Below, one piece after another: positions 1 through 7,632 of a stretch of DNA of 64,000 bases. The position numbers were made by a program, and so were the translations under genes. The stretch is taken from NCBI RefSeq assembly GCF_003385895.1, contig NZ_QRDQ01000014.1, positions 1 to 64,000 of the forward strand, written 5' to 3'. Origin of the DNA: Flavobacterium cutihirudinis (GTDB taxonomy: Bacteria > Bacteroidota > Bacteroidia > Flavobacteriales > Flavobacteriaceae). The number at the start of each line of letters is the position of its first letter. Positions within the stretch are counted from its first letter, which is position 1. A model generated the notes under the pieces. The model did no database searches. It saw only the letters and a program-made list of their open reading frames with translations, and was not told the origin of the DNA.

Positions 1-76
1 GTGCTATACCCCTCGACTTGCATGTGTTAAGCCTGCCGCTAGCGTTCATCCTGAGCCAGGATCAAACTCTTCATCG
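1..76 (-). rRNA. rrs: 16S rRNA, 5' end (partial)
   Basis: The reverse complement of the first 76 bases reads as the conserved 16S 5' end: the AGAGTTTGATCCTGGCTCAG primer site (positions 70 down to 51) followed by the GATGAACGCTAGCGGCAGGC segment usual in Bacteroidota. The gene is transcribed leftwards and continues outside the window, so only its first ~76 nt are here. The exact mature 5' end is approximate. Confidence 0.97.
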
Positions 77-240
77 TATATTTTTATATTATATATTCGA
101 TGCCTTATCTAGTGGTTCTTTCCGAATCTTGCGATCCTATTACTCTTATTCTATTTGTCTTGTCTTTTGGACAAGACGGCTGTCAATTCAATATGTCTAC
201 GAACGTGTATTCTTTTTTATTATCTCGCTTGTTTCTCAAA

Positions 241-278
241 GCGGGTGCAAAAGTAGAAAACTTATTTCAAAACGGCAA
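241..278 (-). promoter_or_regulatory. rRNA operon promoter P1 (proximal)
   Basis: On the minus strand there is a -7 box TACTTTTG (255 to 248) and a -33 TTG (278 to 276) with a 20-nt spacer. This fits the Bacteroidota primary-sigma consensus TTG-N17-23-TAnnTTTG. It is followed at once by GCACCCGC, a GC-rich discriminator or start region. It is the nearest of three similar promoters reading into 16S rRNA. Confidence 0.85.
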
Positions 279-365
279 ATGTTTTTTGAAGTTTTTTTTC
301 AGAAAATTTCTTTTCCTTTTCCTTCATCATATCTACCAATCTCTCAATGAACTTTCCGTGTTTTG

Positions 366-403
366 CGGGGTGCAAATGTAAAAGCTTCTTTCGAATCCCA
401 CAA
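366..403 (-). promoter_or_regulatory. rRNA operon promoter P2 (middle)
   Basis: Minus-strand -7 box TACATTTG (380 to 373), -33 TTG (403 to 401), 20-nt spacer, then GCACCCCGC. It lies 125 bp upstream of P1 and has the same architecture, so the promoter units look like diverged tandem copies. Confidence 0.82.
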
Positions 404-487
404 GCTTTTCGCAATCTTTTTTTCAGAATTTTTTTTCTGTTTCAATCGCCTAGCTTGTCAGTATTTCAGTGAACGTCTCTCGTTGTT

Positions 488-524
488 GCGGGTGCAAAAG
501 TAGGACCTTTATTCGCATTTACAA
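488..524 (-). promoter_or_regulatory. rRNA operon promoter P3 (distal)
   Basis: Minus-strand -7 box TACTTTTG (502 to 495), -33 TTG (524 to 522), 19-nt spacer, then GCACCCGC, identical to P1 in the discriminator. It lies 122 bp upstream of P2. Confidence 0.82.
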
Positions 525-530
525 GCTTTT

Positions 531-1187
531 TATCCGCCTTTTTTTGTTCTTTTTTTCAATTATTTCTTAACTCACTGATAACGGATTCTTTACAGTTGAA
601 ACTTTCTTGTAGTCTTGTAGCGTTTTTCTGAATTACGATGCCGTTTTCGCGGTTTTTGAGTTTTTCCGGTCATCCCTTTTGAAGAATTTTCAGGTTTTAA
701 GCCTCTTTTCTGAAGAGAAAACAACATCCAGGAATTCTTTGGGATGCTTTTTTAATCCCACTAGGCCGTAAAGATGCCGAGTTTTCTATTTTAAAGCTTT
801 ATTCTGATCCAAAATCAGCTTTGCTTCACATCATCTCTTCTGAAAACTGATGCCCTAGCCCCGATAGTAGCGAAGCATCGGGAGGAAATCCTTTTTGTGG
901 CGGTCCCGAGGCTTCGGGAGCCACAAAAAGATTGTAGCGGATAGCGGGATTAAGCTCCTTATTAAAATCCAACAATCAAATTCCAAACAAAAGAGGCTTC
1001 GACTCCGCTCAGCCGGACAAAATTCCTCTTATTATATCATAAGTATGGTTTTCTCCTTATATATATATGTAGCAATAACAAACCAGACAGGTTTTGAAAA
1101 CACATCGTGTCGTGCACGTGAAATCTACTCTTATATATACTATCATTCCAATACTTATATATTAAAGCAATCTTCTACATATATATA
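531..1187. other. Intergenic region between rrn and thrS
   Basis: No convincing gene is present. Reading frames here have random composition and no credible start context. The stretch holds AT-rich DNA, one structured repeat (851-958), a second GC-rich fragment near 990-1010 resembling scattered Flavobacterium repeats, and TATATA runs leading into the thrS promoter. Confidence 0.7.
851..958. repeat. Structured intergenic repeat (two hairpins)
   Basis: A GC-rich island in AT-rich surroundings. Hairpin 1 pairs CCCGAT (860-865) with ATCGGG (877-882). Hairpin 2 pairs CTTTTTGTGG (891-900) with CCACAAAAAG (921-930) and contains an inner stem TCCCGA/TCGGGA. The tail reads TAGCGGATAGCGGG (934-947). 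From memory, similar elements recur between genes in Flavobacterium genomes. Its function is unknown; a REP-like element or a small structured RNA are possible. Confidence 0.6.
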
Positions 1188-1218
1188 TTGTATGTATTTT
1201 TGTAATCATGTATATTTG
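1188..1218 (+). promoter_or_regulatory. thrS operon promoter
   Basis: TTG (1188-1190), 20-nt spacer, TATATTTG (1211-1218), an exact match to the phylum consensus, 20 nt before the thrS start codon. No T-box leader is visible, as expected for this phylum. Confidence 0.75.
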
Positions 1219-1238
1219 CATTCACAAAATTATAAACA

Positions 1239-3185
1239 ATGATCAAGATTACTTTACCCGATGGGTCAATTAGAGAGTTCGCTCAAGGCGTAACTCCAAT
1301 GGAGGTCGCTAAAAACATTAGCGAAGGTTTTGCAAGAAATGTTATTTCTGCATCTTTTAATGGTACAACTATTGAAACCGAAACTCCATTAACGACCGAT
1401 GGTAATCTTATTTTATATACTTGGAATGATGCTGAAGGTAAAAAAGCTTTCTGGCATTCGACTTCGCACGTAATGGCGCAAGCTCTTGAGGAATTGTATC
1501 CAGGAATCAAATTAACTCTTGGGCCTGCAATTGCCAATGGATTTTATTATGATGTTGATTTTGAAGATCAGAAAATTTCTGAAGCTGATTTCAAAAAGAT
1601 CGAAGATCGTGTACTTGAAATCTCAAGAGGAAAACACGAATTTAAAATGCGTCCGGTTAGCAAAGCTGATGCATTAGAAATGTACAAAGACAACGTTTAC
1701 AAGACTGAATTGATTTCTAATCTTGAAGATGGAACAATTACTTTTTGTGACCACTCTACCTTTACTGATTTATGTCGTGGTGGACATATTCCGAATACTG
1801 GAATCATCAAAGCCATGAAAGTAATGAGTGTTGCTGGTGCTTACTGGAGAGGTGACGAGAAAAACAAACAGTTAACTCGTGTTTATGGAACTTCTTTTCC
1901 TAAACAAAAAGACTTAACTGAATATCTTGAACTTCTTGAAGAAGCGAAACGTCGTGATCACCGTAAATTAGGAAAAGAATTAGAATTATTCGCTTTCTCA
2001 CAAAAAGTTGGTCAAGGTTTACCTTTATGGTTACCAAAAGGCGCTGCGTTAAGAGAACGTTTAGAGCAATTTTTGAAGAGAGCTCAAAAGAAAGCAGGTT
2101 ACGAACAAGTTGTGAGTCCGCATATTGGTCAAAAAGAACTTTATGTTACTTCTGGCCATTACGCTAAATACGGAGCAGACAGTTTTCAGCCAATTCATAC
2201 TCCAGCAGAAGGTGAAGAGTTTTTATTGAAACCAATGAACTGCCCTCACCACTGTGAGATTTACAATGTTAGACCTTGGTCATATAAAGACTTGCCAAAA
2301 CGTTATGCGGAATTTGGTACTGTATATAGATACGAGCAATCAGGTGAATTACACGGTTTAACTCGAGTTAGAGGATTTACTCAAGATGATGCACATATTT
2401 TCTGTACTCCAGAGCAATTAGATGAAGAATTCAAAAAGGTAATTGACCTTGTATTATATGTATTTGGTTCGTTAGGTTTTGAAAACTTTACAGCTCAGAT
2501 TTCATTGAGAGATCAGGAAAACAGAGAAAAGTATATTGGTACAGACGAAAACTGGGAAAAAGCTGAGAATGCTATTATCAATGCTGCAAGAGACAAAGGT
2601 CTTAATACAGTTGTTGAATATGGTGAAGCGGCTTTCTATGGTCCAAAACTGGATTTTATGGTAAAAGATGCACTAGGAAGACAATGGCAATTAGGTACAA
2701 TTCAGGTAGATTACAATTTACCGGAACGTTTTGATTTGACTTACAAAGGTACTGATAACGAATTGCATCGTCCGGTTATGATTCACAGAGCGCCTTTTGG
2801 ATCTATGGAACGTTTTATTGCAATTTTACTAGAACATACAGCAGGAAATTTCCCACTTTGGCTAATGCCTGAACAGGCTATTATCTTGTCTTTGAGCGAG
2901 AAATACGAAAATTATGCTAAAAAAGTTTTAGAATTGCTAGAAAATCACGAAATTCGCGCCCTAATTGACAACCGAAACGAAACAATTGGCAAGAAAATTA
3001 GAGATGCAGAAATGCAAAAAATCCCATTTATGCTGATTGTAGGCGAAGAAGAAGAGAAAAACGGTACTATTTCTATTCGTCGCCACGGACAAGAAGGAAA
3101 AGGTAATATCACAGTTTCAATCGAAGAATTTGCTGCGATTGTAGACGAAGAAATAAAAAAGACATTAAAAGTTTTTACAGTTTAA
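1239..3185 (+). CDS. thrS: Threonyl-tRNA synthetase
   Basis: Cytoplasmic class II synthetase that attaches threonine to tRNA-Thr. The 648 residues show the family's full domain order: N-terminal TGS domain (about 1-60), editing domain with the HSTSH metal/histidine motif at 73-77, catalytic core with PMNCPHH at about 332-338 (the Cys is a zinc ligand), and a C-terminal anticodon-binding domain from about 545. Length is normal. The ATG lies 20 nt downstream of a good promoter. It heads a translation operon with infC, rpmI and rplT, the order also found in many other bacteria. Confidence 0.98.
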   Translation: MIKITLPDGSIREFAQGVTPMEVAKNISEGFARNVISASFNGTTIETETPLTTDGNLILYTWNDAEGKKAFWHSTSHVMAQALEELYPGIKLTLGPAIANGFYYDVDFEDQKISEADFKKIEDRVLEISRGKHEFKMRPVSKADALEMYKDNVYKTELISNLEDGTITFCDHSTFTDLCRGGHIPNTGIIKAMKVMSVAGAYWRGDEKNKQLTRVYGTSFPKQKDLTEYLELLEEAKRRDHRKLGKELELFAFSQKVGQGLPLWLPKGAALRERLEQFLKRAQKKAGYEQVVSPHIGQKELYVTSGHYAKYGADSFQPIHTPAEGEEFLLKPMNCPHHCEIYNVRPWSYKDLPKRYAEFGTVYRYEQSGELHGLTRVRGFTQDDAHIFCTPEQLDEEFKKVIDLVLYVFGSLGFENFTAQISLRDQENREKYIGTDENWEKAENAIINAARDKGLNTVVEYGEAAFYGPKLDFMVKDALGRQWQLGTIQVDYNLPERFDLTYKGTDNELHRPVMIHRAPFGSMERFIAILLEHTAGNFPLWLMPEQAIILSLSEKYENYAKKVLELLENHEIRALIDNRNETIGKKIRDAEMQKIPFMLIVGEEEEKNGTISIRRHGQEGKGNITVSIEEFAAIVDEEIKKTLKVFTV

Positions 3186-3201
3186 CTTAAATTAGAAAGT
3201 C

Positions 3202-3759
3202 ATAGCAATAAGAAGCAACAGAGGTTTTCAACCTCGAGTAGAAAAAAAAGATGCACACAGAATAAATAACAATATTCGTGGTGTACAAGAGGTAAGACTA
3301 GTAGGCGAAAACATCGAACCAGGTGTATTCAAGCTTGCGGATGCTTTACGATTAGCAGATCAGTTCGAATTGGATTTGGTTGAAATTTCGCCAAATGCTG
3401 AGCCGCCGGTTTGTAAAATCATGGACTACAAGAAATTTGTTTACGAACAAAAGAAACGTGACAAAGCATTAAAAGCTAAGTCTACACAAGTTGTGGTAAA
3501 AGAAATTCGTTTTGGTCCTCAAACAGATGAGCATGATTATGAATTTAAAAGAAAGAATGCTGAAAAGTTCCTTAAAGAAGGTGCAAAATTAAAAGCTTTC
3601 GTTTTCTTTAAAGGACGTTCTATCATCTATAAAGATCAAGGGCAAATCTTATTATTACGTTTGGCTACAGATTTGGAAGAACATGGTAAAGTTGAAGCGA
3701 TGCCTGTTTTGGAAGGAAAGAGAATGATTATGTTCATTGCTCCGAAGAAAAAGAAATAG
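3202..3759 (+). CDS. infC: Translation initiation factor IF-3, AUA start
   Basis: IF-3 binds the 30S subunit, prevents premature 50S joining and proofreads the start codon. No ATG, GTG or TTG gives a full-length protein: an in-frame stop at 3193-3195 is followed only by AAA GTC ATA GCA ATA. The conserved N-terminal segment (RSNRGFQPRVEKKDAHRINN) begins right after this, so the start must be ATA at 3202 (or ATA at 3208). The product is 185 residues, normal for IF-3; an annotation starting at the first ATG (3370) would lose the first 56. Rare start codons on infC are the classic basis of IF-3 autoregulation (AUU in E. coli). It lies 16 nt after thrS. Confidence 0.93.
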   Translation: MAIRSNRGFQPRVEKKDAHRINNNIRGVQEVRLVGENIEPGVFKLADALRLADQFELDLVEISPNAEPPVCKIMDYKKFVYEQKKRDKALKAKSTQVVVKEIRFGPQTDEHDYEFKRKNAEKFLKEGAKLKAFVFFKGRSIIYKDQGQILLLRLATDLEEHGKVEAMPVLEGKRMIMFIAPKKKK

Positions 3760-3859
3760 TATTCAGTTTACAGTTTTAAGTATTCAGAAAAAAAACTTGA
3801 AACCTTAAACTTGAAACAACAAAATAAGTAAGTAAGAATAAATTAAAACACTAGGAAAA

Positions 3860-4057
3860 ATGCCTAAAATGAAAACAAAATCTAGCGCTAAGAAACGTTT
3901 TAAAGTTACTGGCTCTGGAAAGATTAAAAGAAAGCATGCTTTTAAAAGTCACATCTTGACTAAAAAATCTAAAAAACGTAAATTAGCTTTGACTCACTCA
4001 GCGCTAGTTCACTCAACAGATATGAAAAGCATCAAACAACAATTAAGAATTATCTAA
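3860..4057 (+). CDS. rpmI: 50S ribosomal protein bL35
   Basis: 65-residue, very basic ribosomal protein beginning MPKMKTKSSAKKRFKVTGSG, the conserved bL35 N-terminus. Length is exactly typical. It sits between infC and rplT in the standard order. The 100-nt gap after infC contains short direct repeats (CTTGAAAC twice near 3797-3818) but no clear terminator or promoter, so cotranscription is likely. Confidence 0.97.
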   Translation: MPKMKTKSSAKKRFKVTGSGKIKRKHAFKSHILTKKSKKRKLALTHSALVHSTDMKSIKQQLRII

Positions 4058-4158
4058 TAATTCTTTAGGTTAAAAAATTATTTATATAACCTTGGAGTAT
4101 GGCTTTGAAGTTCCTTTGATTCAATTCAGGACGCCTGCTACAAAAACACATTAAAATT

Positions 4159-4503
4159 ATGCCAAGATCGGTAAATTCAGTTGCTAAAAGAGCAAGAAGA
4201 AAAAAAATAATGAAGCAAGCCAAAGGTTTCTTTGGAAGACGTAAAAACGTTTGGACAGTTGCTAAGAATGCAGTAGAGAAAGCAATGTGCTACGCTTACC
4301 GCGATAGAAAACAAAACAAAAGAAATTTCCGTTCATTATGGATTCAACGTATCAACGCTGGAGCTAGATTAGAAGGAATGTCTTATTCTCAATTCATGGG
4401 GAAAGTTAAAGCTAACGGAATCGAATTGAACCGTAAAGTTCTTGCAGATTTAGCTATGAACCACCCTGAAGCTTTCAAAGCTATTCTTAATAAAGTAAAA
4501 TAA
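4159..4503 (+). CDS. rplT: 50S ribosomal protein bL20
   Basis: 114-residue basic protein beginning MPRSVNSVAKRARRKK with the conserved bL20 core (AKGFFGRRKNVW, YAYRDRKQNKR, LWIQRINA). bL20 binds 23S rRNA early in 50S assembly, and in other phyla it represses its own operon by binding leader mRNA. The 101-nt gap before it could fold around AGGTTA/TAACCT (about 4067-4092); whether that is an autoregulatory site cannot be judged here. It is the last gene of the operon and is followed by a clear terminator. Confidence 0.97.
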   Translation: MPRSVNSVAKRARRKKIMKQAKGFFGRRKNVWTVAKNAVEKAMCYAYRDRKQNKRNFRSLWIQRINAGARLEGMSYSQFMGKVKANGIELNRKVLADLAMNHPEAFKAILNKVK

Positions 4504-4544
4504 ACGTTTTATAAACTCAATTTAGATTTACTTACTTATCATAG

Positions 4545-4576
4545 AAAAACCATTCGTTAATTCGGATGGTTTTTTG
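4545..4576 (+). terminator. Terminator of thrS-infC-rpmI-rplT operon
   Basis: Stem AACCATTCG / CGGATGGTT with one mismatch, a short TTAATT-type loop and a T-run immediately after, 42 nt past the rplT stop. Confidence 0.8.
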
Positions 4577-4653
4577 TTTTATAAAAGTTTCAAATCTACT
4601 TTCTCAAGAAACAAATTTAAAAAAGTAACTTTGTACAAAACCAAAATCACTAT

Positions 4654-5226
4654 ATGTACAAAGCACTTTTTGATCATATTGAGAAATTTATTACGCTCGA
4701 AAATTCAGATATTGACAAACTAGAAACCTGTCTGGAGCTTTCAAAAATAAAAAAGAAAGAACATGTACTCACAGAAGGTCAAATCTGCAATACGATTTAT
4801 TTTGTTGTTAATGGCTGCATGAGGCAATATATCATCAATGAGAAAGGTACAGAACAAACATTGCAGTTTGGTATTGAAAACTGGTGGATTACCGATTATC
4901 TGAGCTATCACAATCATGTTCCGTCCAGCTTTTATTTGCAGGCAATAGAAAATACAGATGTAATAGCAATTGACAAAACTGTGTTAGAAGCACTTTTAAT
5001 AGAAATTCCGAGTCTGGAGCGCTACTTTAGAATTGTAACTCAAAAAACATTCGGCGCTATGCAAATGCGTATTAAGTACTTATTTACAATGTCAGCAGAA
5101 GAAAGGTACCATCATTTTAATGATCACTTCCCAGAGTTTGTGCAGCGTGTTCCTCAATATATGCTTGCTTCCTATTTAGACTTTTCAGCAGAATTTATGA
5201 GCAAAATCAGGGCTGGAAAAGTATAA
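4654..5226 (+). CDS. Crp/Fnr-family transcriptional regulator
   Basis: 190-residue protein with an N-terminal cyclic-nucleotide-binding-like beta-barrel (about 10-125; segment ILTEGQ-like near 40, NGCMRQYII near 54-62) and a short C-terminal helix-turn-helix (QYMLASYLDFSAEFMSKIR, near 168-186). This compact form is common in Bacteroidota. The ligand is unknown. A -7-like TAACTTTG lies at 4626-4633. The AhpD-like gene 78 nt downstream is probably its target; the pair recurs in the phylum. Confidence 0.85.
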   Translation: MYKALFDHIEKFITLENSDIDKLETCLELSKIKKKEHVLTEGQICNTIYFVVNGCMRQYIINEKGTEQTLQFGIENWWITDYLSYHNHVPSSFYLQAIENTDVIAIDKTVLEALLIEIPSLERYFRIVTQKTFGAMQMRIKYLFTMSAEERYHHFNDHFPEFVQRVPQYMLASYLDFSAEFMSKIRAGKV

Positions 5227-5304
5227 GTGTCTTTCTTGAAGTAGTTCAAGTTTTTTAAGTCTGATATAAAGGAACTTTGTATCAAACTTTTAAAACATAT
5301 TAAA

Positions 5305-5739
5305 ATGAAATCTAGAATCGTTATTCCGCAAGTTGCCCCAGAAGCATATCAAGCCATGTTAGGTTTAGAAAAATATATTGCTTCAACCGATTTATCTCCC
5401 GTGCATAAAGAACTTATTAAAATAAGAGCATCGCAAATAAACGGCTGTGCTTACTGTATAAATATGCACACTGCTGACGCCAGAAAATTAGGAATTACAG
5501 AACAACGTATCTTTTTATTAAGCGCATGGCGCGAAGCTGATTTTTATACGGAAGAAGAAAAAGCAATCCTGGCATTAACTGAAGAAATCACTTTGATAAA
5601 TAATCATGTATCAGAAGAAGTTTATCAAAATGCCGCTGCATTATTCGACGAAAAATATCTTGCTGAAATCATTCTCGCTATTATCACAATAAACGCCTGG
5701 AATCGAATTGGAATTGCAACAGAAATGCGAGCTCAATAA
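5305..5739 (+). CDS. AhpD-like / carboxymuconolactone decarboxylase family protein
   Basis: 144-residue all-helical protein with the peroxidase-type redox motif CAYCINMHTADARKLG (about 49-64), the CxxC-x3-H signature of AhpD-like alkylhydroperoxidases. This predicts a thiol-based peroxidase or reductase in the cytoplasm. The substrate cannot be read from sequence. It follows a Crp/Fnr regulator and precedes a terminator, so the two probably form a small stress-response unit. Confidence 0.88.
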   Translation: MKSRIVIPQVAPEAYQAMLGLEKYIASTDLSPVHKELIKIRASQINGCAYCINMHTADARKLGITEQRIFLLSAWREADFYTEEEKAILALTEEITLINNHVSEEVYQNAAALFDEKYLAEIILAIITINAWNRIGIATEMRAQ

Positions 5740-5776
5740 TTTTATAAAGATAAACTTTACAACAAAATCACAACCA

Positions 5777-5805
5777 CAAACCCTCGTAAAAGAGGGTTTG
5801 TTTGT
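5777..5805 (+). terminator. Terminator after AhpD-like gene
   Basis: Stem AAACCCTC (5778-5785) / GAGGGTTT (5792-5799) with a 6-nt loop followed by a T-rich tail. Confidence 0.75.
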
Positions 5806-5875
5806 ATTTGCTTGTAAATGAGAATTGAAAATTTATTTTTTTTTCACAAAATTAAAATACCGTATTTATACGTGG

Positions 5876-5903
5876 TTGTAAGAAATATAATTTTCTATTT
5901 TTG
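5876..5903 (+). promoter_or_regulatory. Promoter of tandem histidine-kinase operon
   Basis: TTG (5876-5878), 17-nt spacer, TATTTTTG (5896-5903). The -7 box ends only four bases before the likely ATG at 5908, so the transcript would be leaderless or nearly so. Confidence 0.6.
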
Positions 5904-5907
5904 GCGC

Positions 5908-7632
5908 ATGGTTTCAAAAAGAATACAATTTTACTTCCGTATCATCTTTATTTTTCTACTTTTTTTTGCTTGTCAGAAGAAGAAAGATTTTGGAGAGAAA
6001 ATTACAAATAACAAAGTCAAGATAGAAAAGACAATAAATGCAGCTGACTTACATTATAAAAACAAACAATTAGATAGCGCATTTTATCTTTACAATAAAG
6101 CGAGAGCAAATTGCAACCTTAAGCAAGATGCTGAAGACTATGTTCGTTGTATGTATTATATGGCAGAAATTCAACAAAGCCATGCTGATTTTATTGGAAG
6201 TACCAAAACAGCACTAGAAACTATTCCTCTTTTATATCAACTTAACAATTCTGAATACGTCTGGAGTATTTATAGTGTTTTAGGTCGAAATTATTATTAT
6301 ACTTATGATTATCCAAAGGCTATCTACTATTATTCTAAAGCATTCACTATAAAAACTGATAGACTCAGCAAACTTGAAGCGCAAAATAATATCGCAGTAA
6401 TTTATCTCAAACAAAAAAAGTTTAAGGAAGCATTGCAAATTTTTCTCCAAATAAATAAAGAAGAAATTTTACAGCAAAAGCCAAAACATTATGCAAAAAT
6501 ACTAGATTATATAGGCTATTGTTATTACGAACTTCAGGACCCAAAGGCATTGCTTTTTTATCAAATGAGTATCAAACTAAAATCTAAAGTAAAAGATGTA
6601 GATGGTTTGGGTAGAACTTATTATAATCTTGCCGAATATTATCAGAAAAAGAAAGCGACATTATCAATGATGTATGCAAAATTAAGTTACGAAAACTACA
6701 CGTTATCAGACAATACAGATGAACGCTTAAATGCTTTAAATTTCATTATAAAAAATAGTAATTCAGCTATAGAATCAAAGGAAAGAGCGCTTATTTACAT
6801 AAAATTGGTTGATAGTATTTATGAAGCCAGACAAAAAGCAAAAAATCAGTTTGCAAAAATTAAATATGATACAAAAAGGGAAAAAGATGAAAATCTATTG
6901 CTAAAAACTCAAAAAATTAAAAATGAGCTTCAGCTTGAAAAACAGGGAAGCAGAAATATTATTTCATATGTTATCATCATATTAGCTTCATTACTAATTG
7001 TCTTTCTTTATTTCTATTTAACCGCACGAACTAATCGTCAAAAATTTGAAGCAACTTACCAAAGCGAAACCCGAATTTCGAAAAAATTGCATGACGAGCT
7101 GGCTAATGATGTTTATCACACACTGGCATTTGTAGAAAACAGAAACCTTTCTGTTGAAGAAAACCGAAATCATTTGTTACAAAAATTAGAAGATATTTAT
7201 TCCCGCACAAGAGATATTTCTCAAGAAAATAATTCAGTTTTAAACAATCAGAACTACATTGTTTCATTAAAAGAACTTATCTCTGGTTTTAATACTTCCG
7301 ATACAAATCTTTTAATAAACGGTTTGGATGAAATTTTATGGAATACGATTAATGAAAATAAAAAAGCTTCAGTTTACAGATCCATACAAGAATTGCTTGT
7401 AAATATGAAAAAACATAGCGAGGCCACTTTAGTTGTTATAACTTTTAAGGAAAGCCATAATAATCTTATCCTAAATTATTCAGATAATGGAAAAGGAATT
7501 GACATGACTAAGATGGTTTTAAAAAATGGATTACACAATTTAGAAAATCGAATTCACAGCCTGCATGGAGAGATTGATATTTATTCGGATTTTGGAAAAG
7601 GCTTCAAGGTTTTAATCAAACTTCCCCTATGA
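5908..7632 (+). CDS. TPR-containing sensor histidine kinase (first of tandem pair)
   Basis: 574 residues from the ATG at 5908. A frame open from 5818 exists, but 5908 gives a proper lipoprotein-type signal (FIFLLFFAC, Cys22) and sits behind the promoter. Order: lipid anchor or signal, helical TPR repeats (about 30-310), coiled coil, transmembrane segment (about 350-373), then a HisKA_3-like phosphoacceptor KLHDELAND (His near 395) and an ATPase domain with N-box (QELLVNMKKHSEA) and intact G-box (DNGKGID). TPRs on the far side of the membrane presumably sense a protein or peptide. It overlaps the next kinase by 4 nt. Confidence 0.85.
   Translation: MVSKRIQFYFRIIFIFLLFFACQKKKDFGEKITNNKVKIEKTINAADLHYKNKQLDSAFYLYNKARANCNLKQDAEDYVRCMYYMAEIQQSHADFIGSTKTALETIPLLYQLNNSEYVWSIYSVLGRNYYYTYDYPKAIYYYSKAFTIKTDRLSKLEAQNNIAVIYLKQKKFKEALQIFLQINKEEILQQKPKHYAKILDYIGYCYYELQDPKALLFYQMSIKLKSKVKDVDGLGRTYYNLAEYYQKKKATLSMMYAKLSYENYTLSDNTDERLNALNFIIKNSNSAIESKERALIYIKLVDSIYEARQKAKNQFAKIKYDTKREKDENLLLKTQKIKNELQLEKQGSRNIISYVIIILASLLIVFLYFYLTARTNRQKFEATYQSETRISKKLHDELANDVYHTLAFVENRNLSVEENRNHLLQKLEDIYSRTRDISQENNSVLNNQNYIVSLKELISGFNTSDTNLLINGLDEILWNTINENKKASVYRSIQELLVNMKKHSEATLVVITFKESHNNLILNYSDNGKGIDMTKMVLKNGLHNLENRIHSLHGEIDIYSDFGKGFKVLIKLPL

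Noticed and set aside
18..381. Open frames over the 16S leader
   Set aside because: They run through the rRNA 5' end and its three promoters, start with TTG or unsupported codons and have no protein-like composition.
895..1242. 115-residue open frame before thrS
   Set aside because: It is made of a structured repeat and TATATA tracts and covers the thrS promoter.
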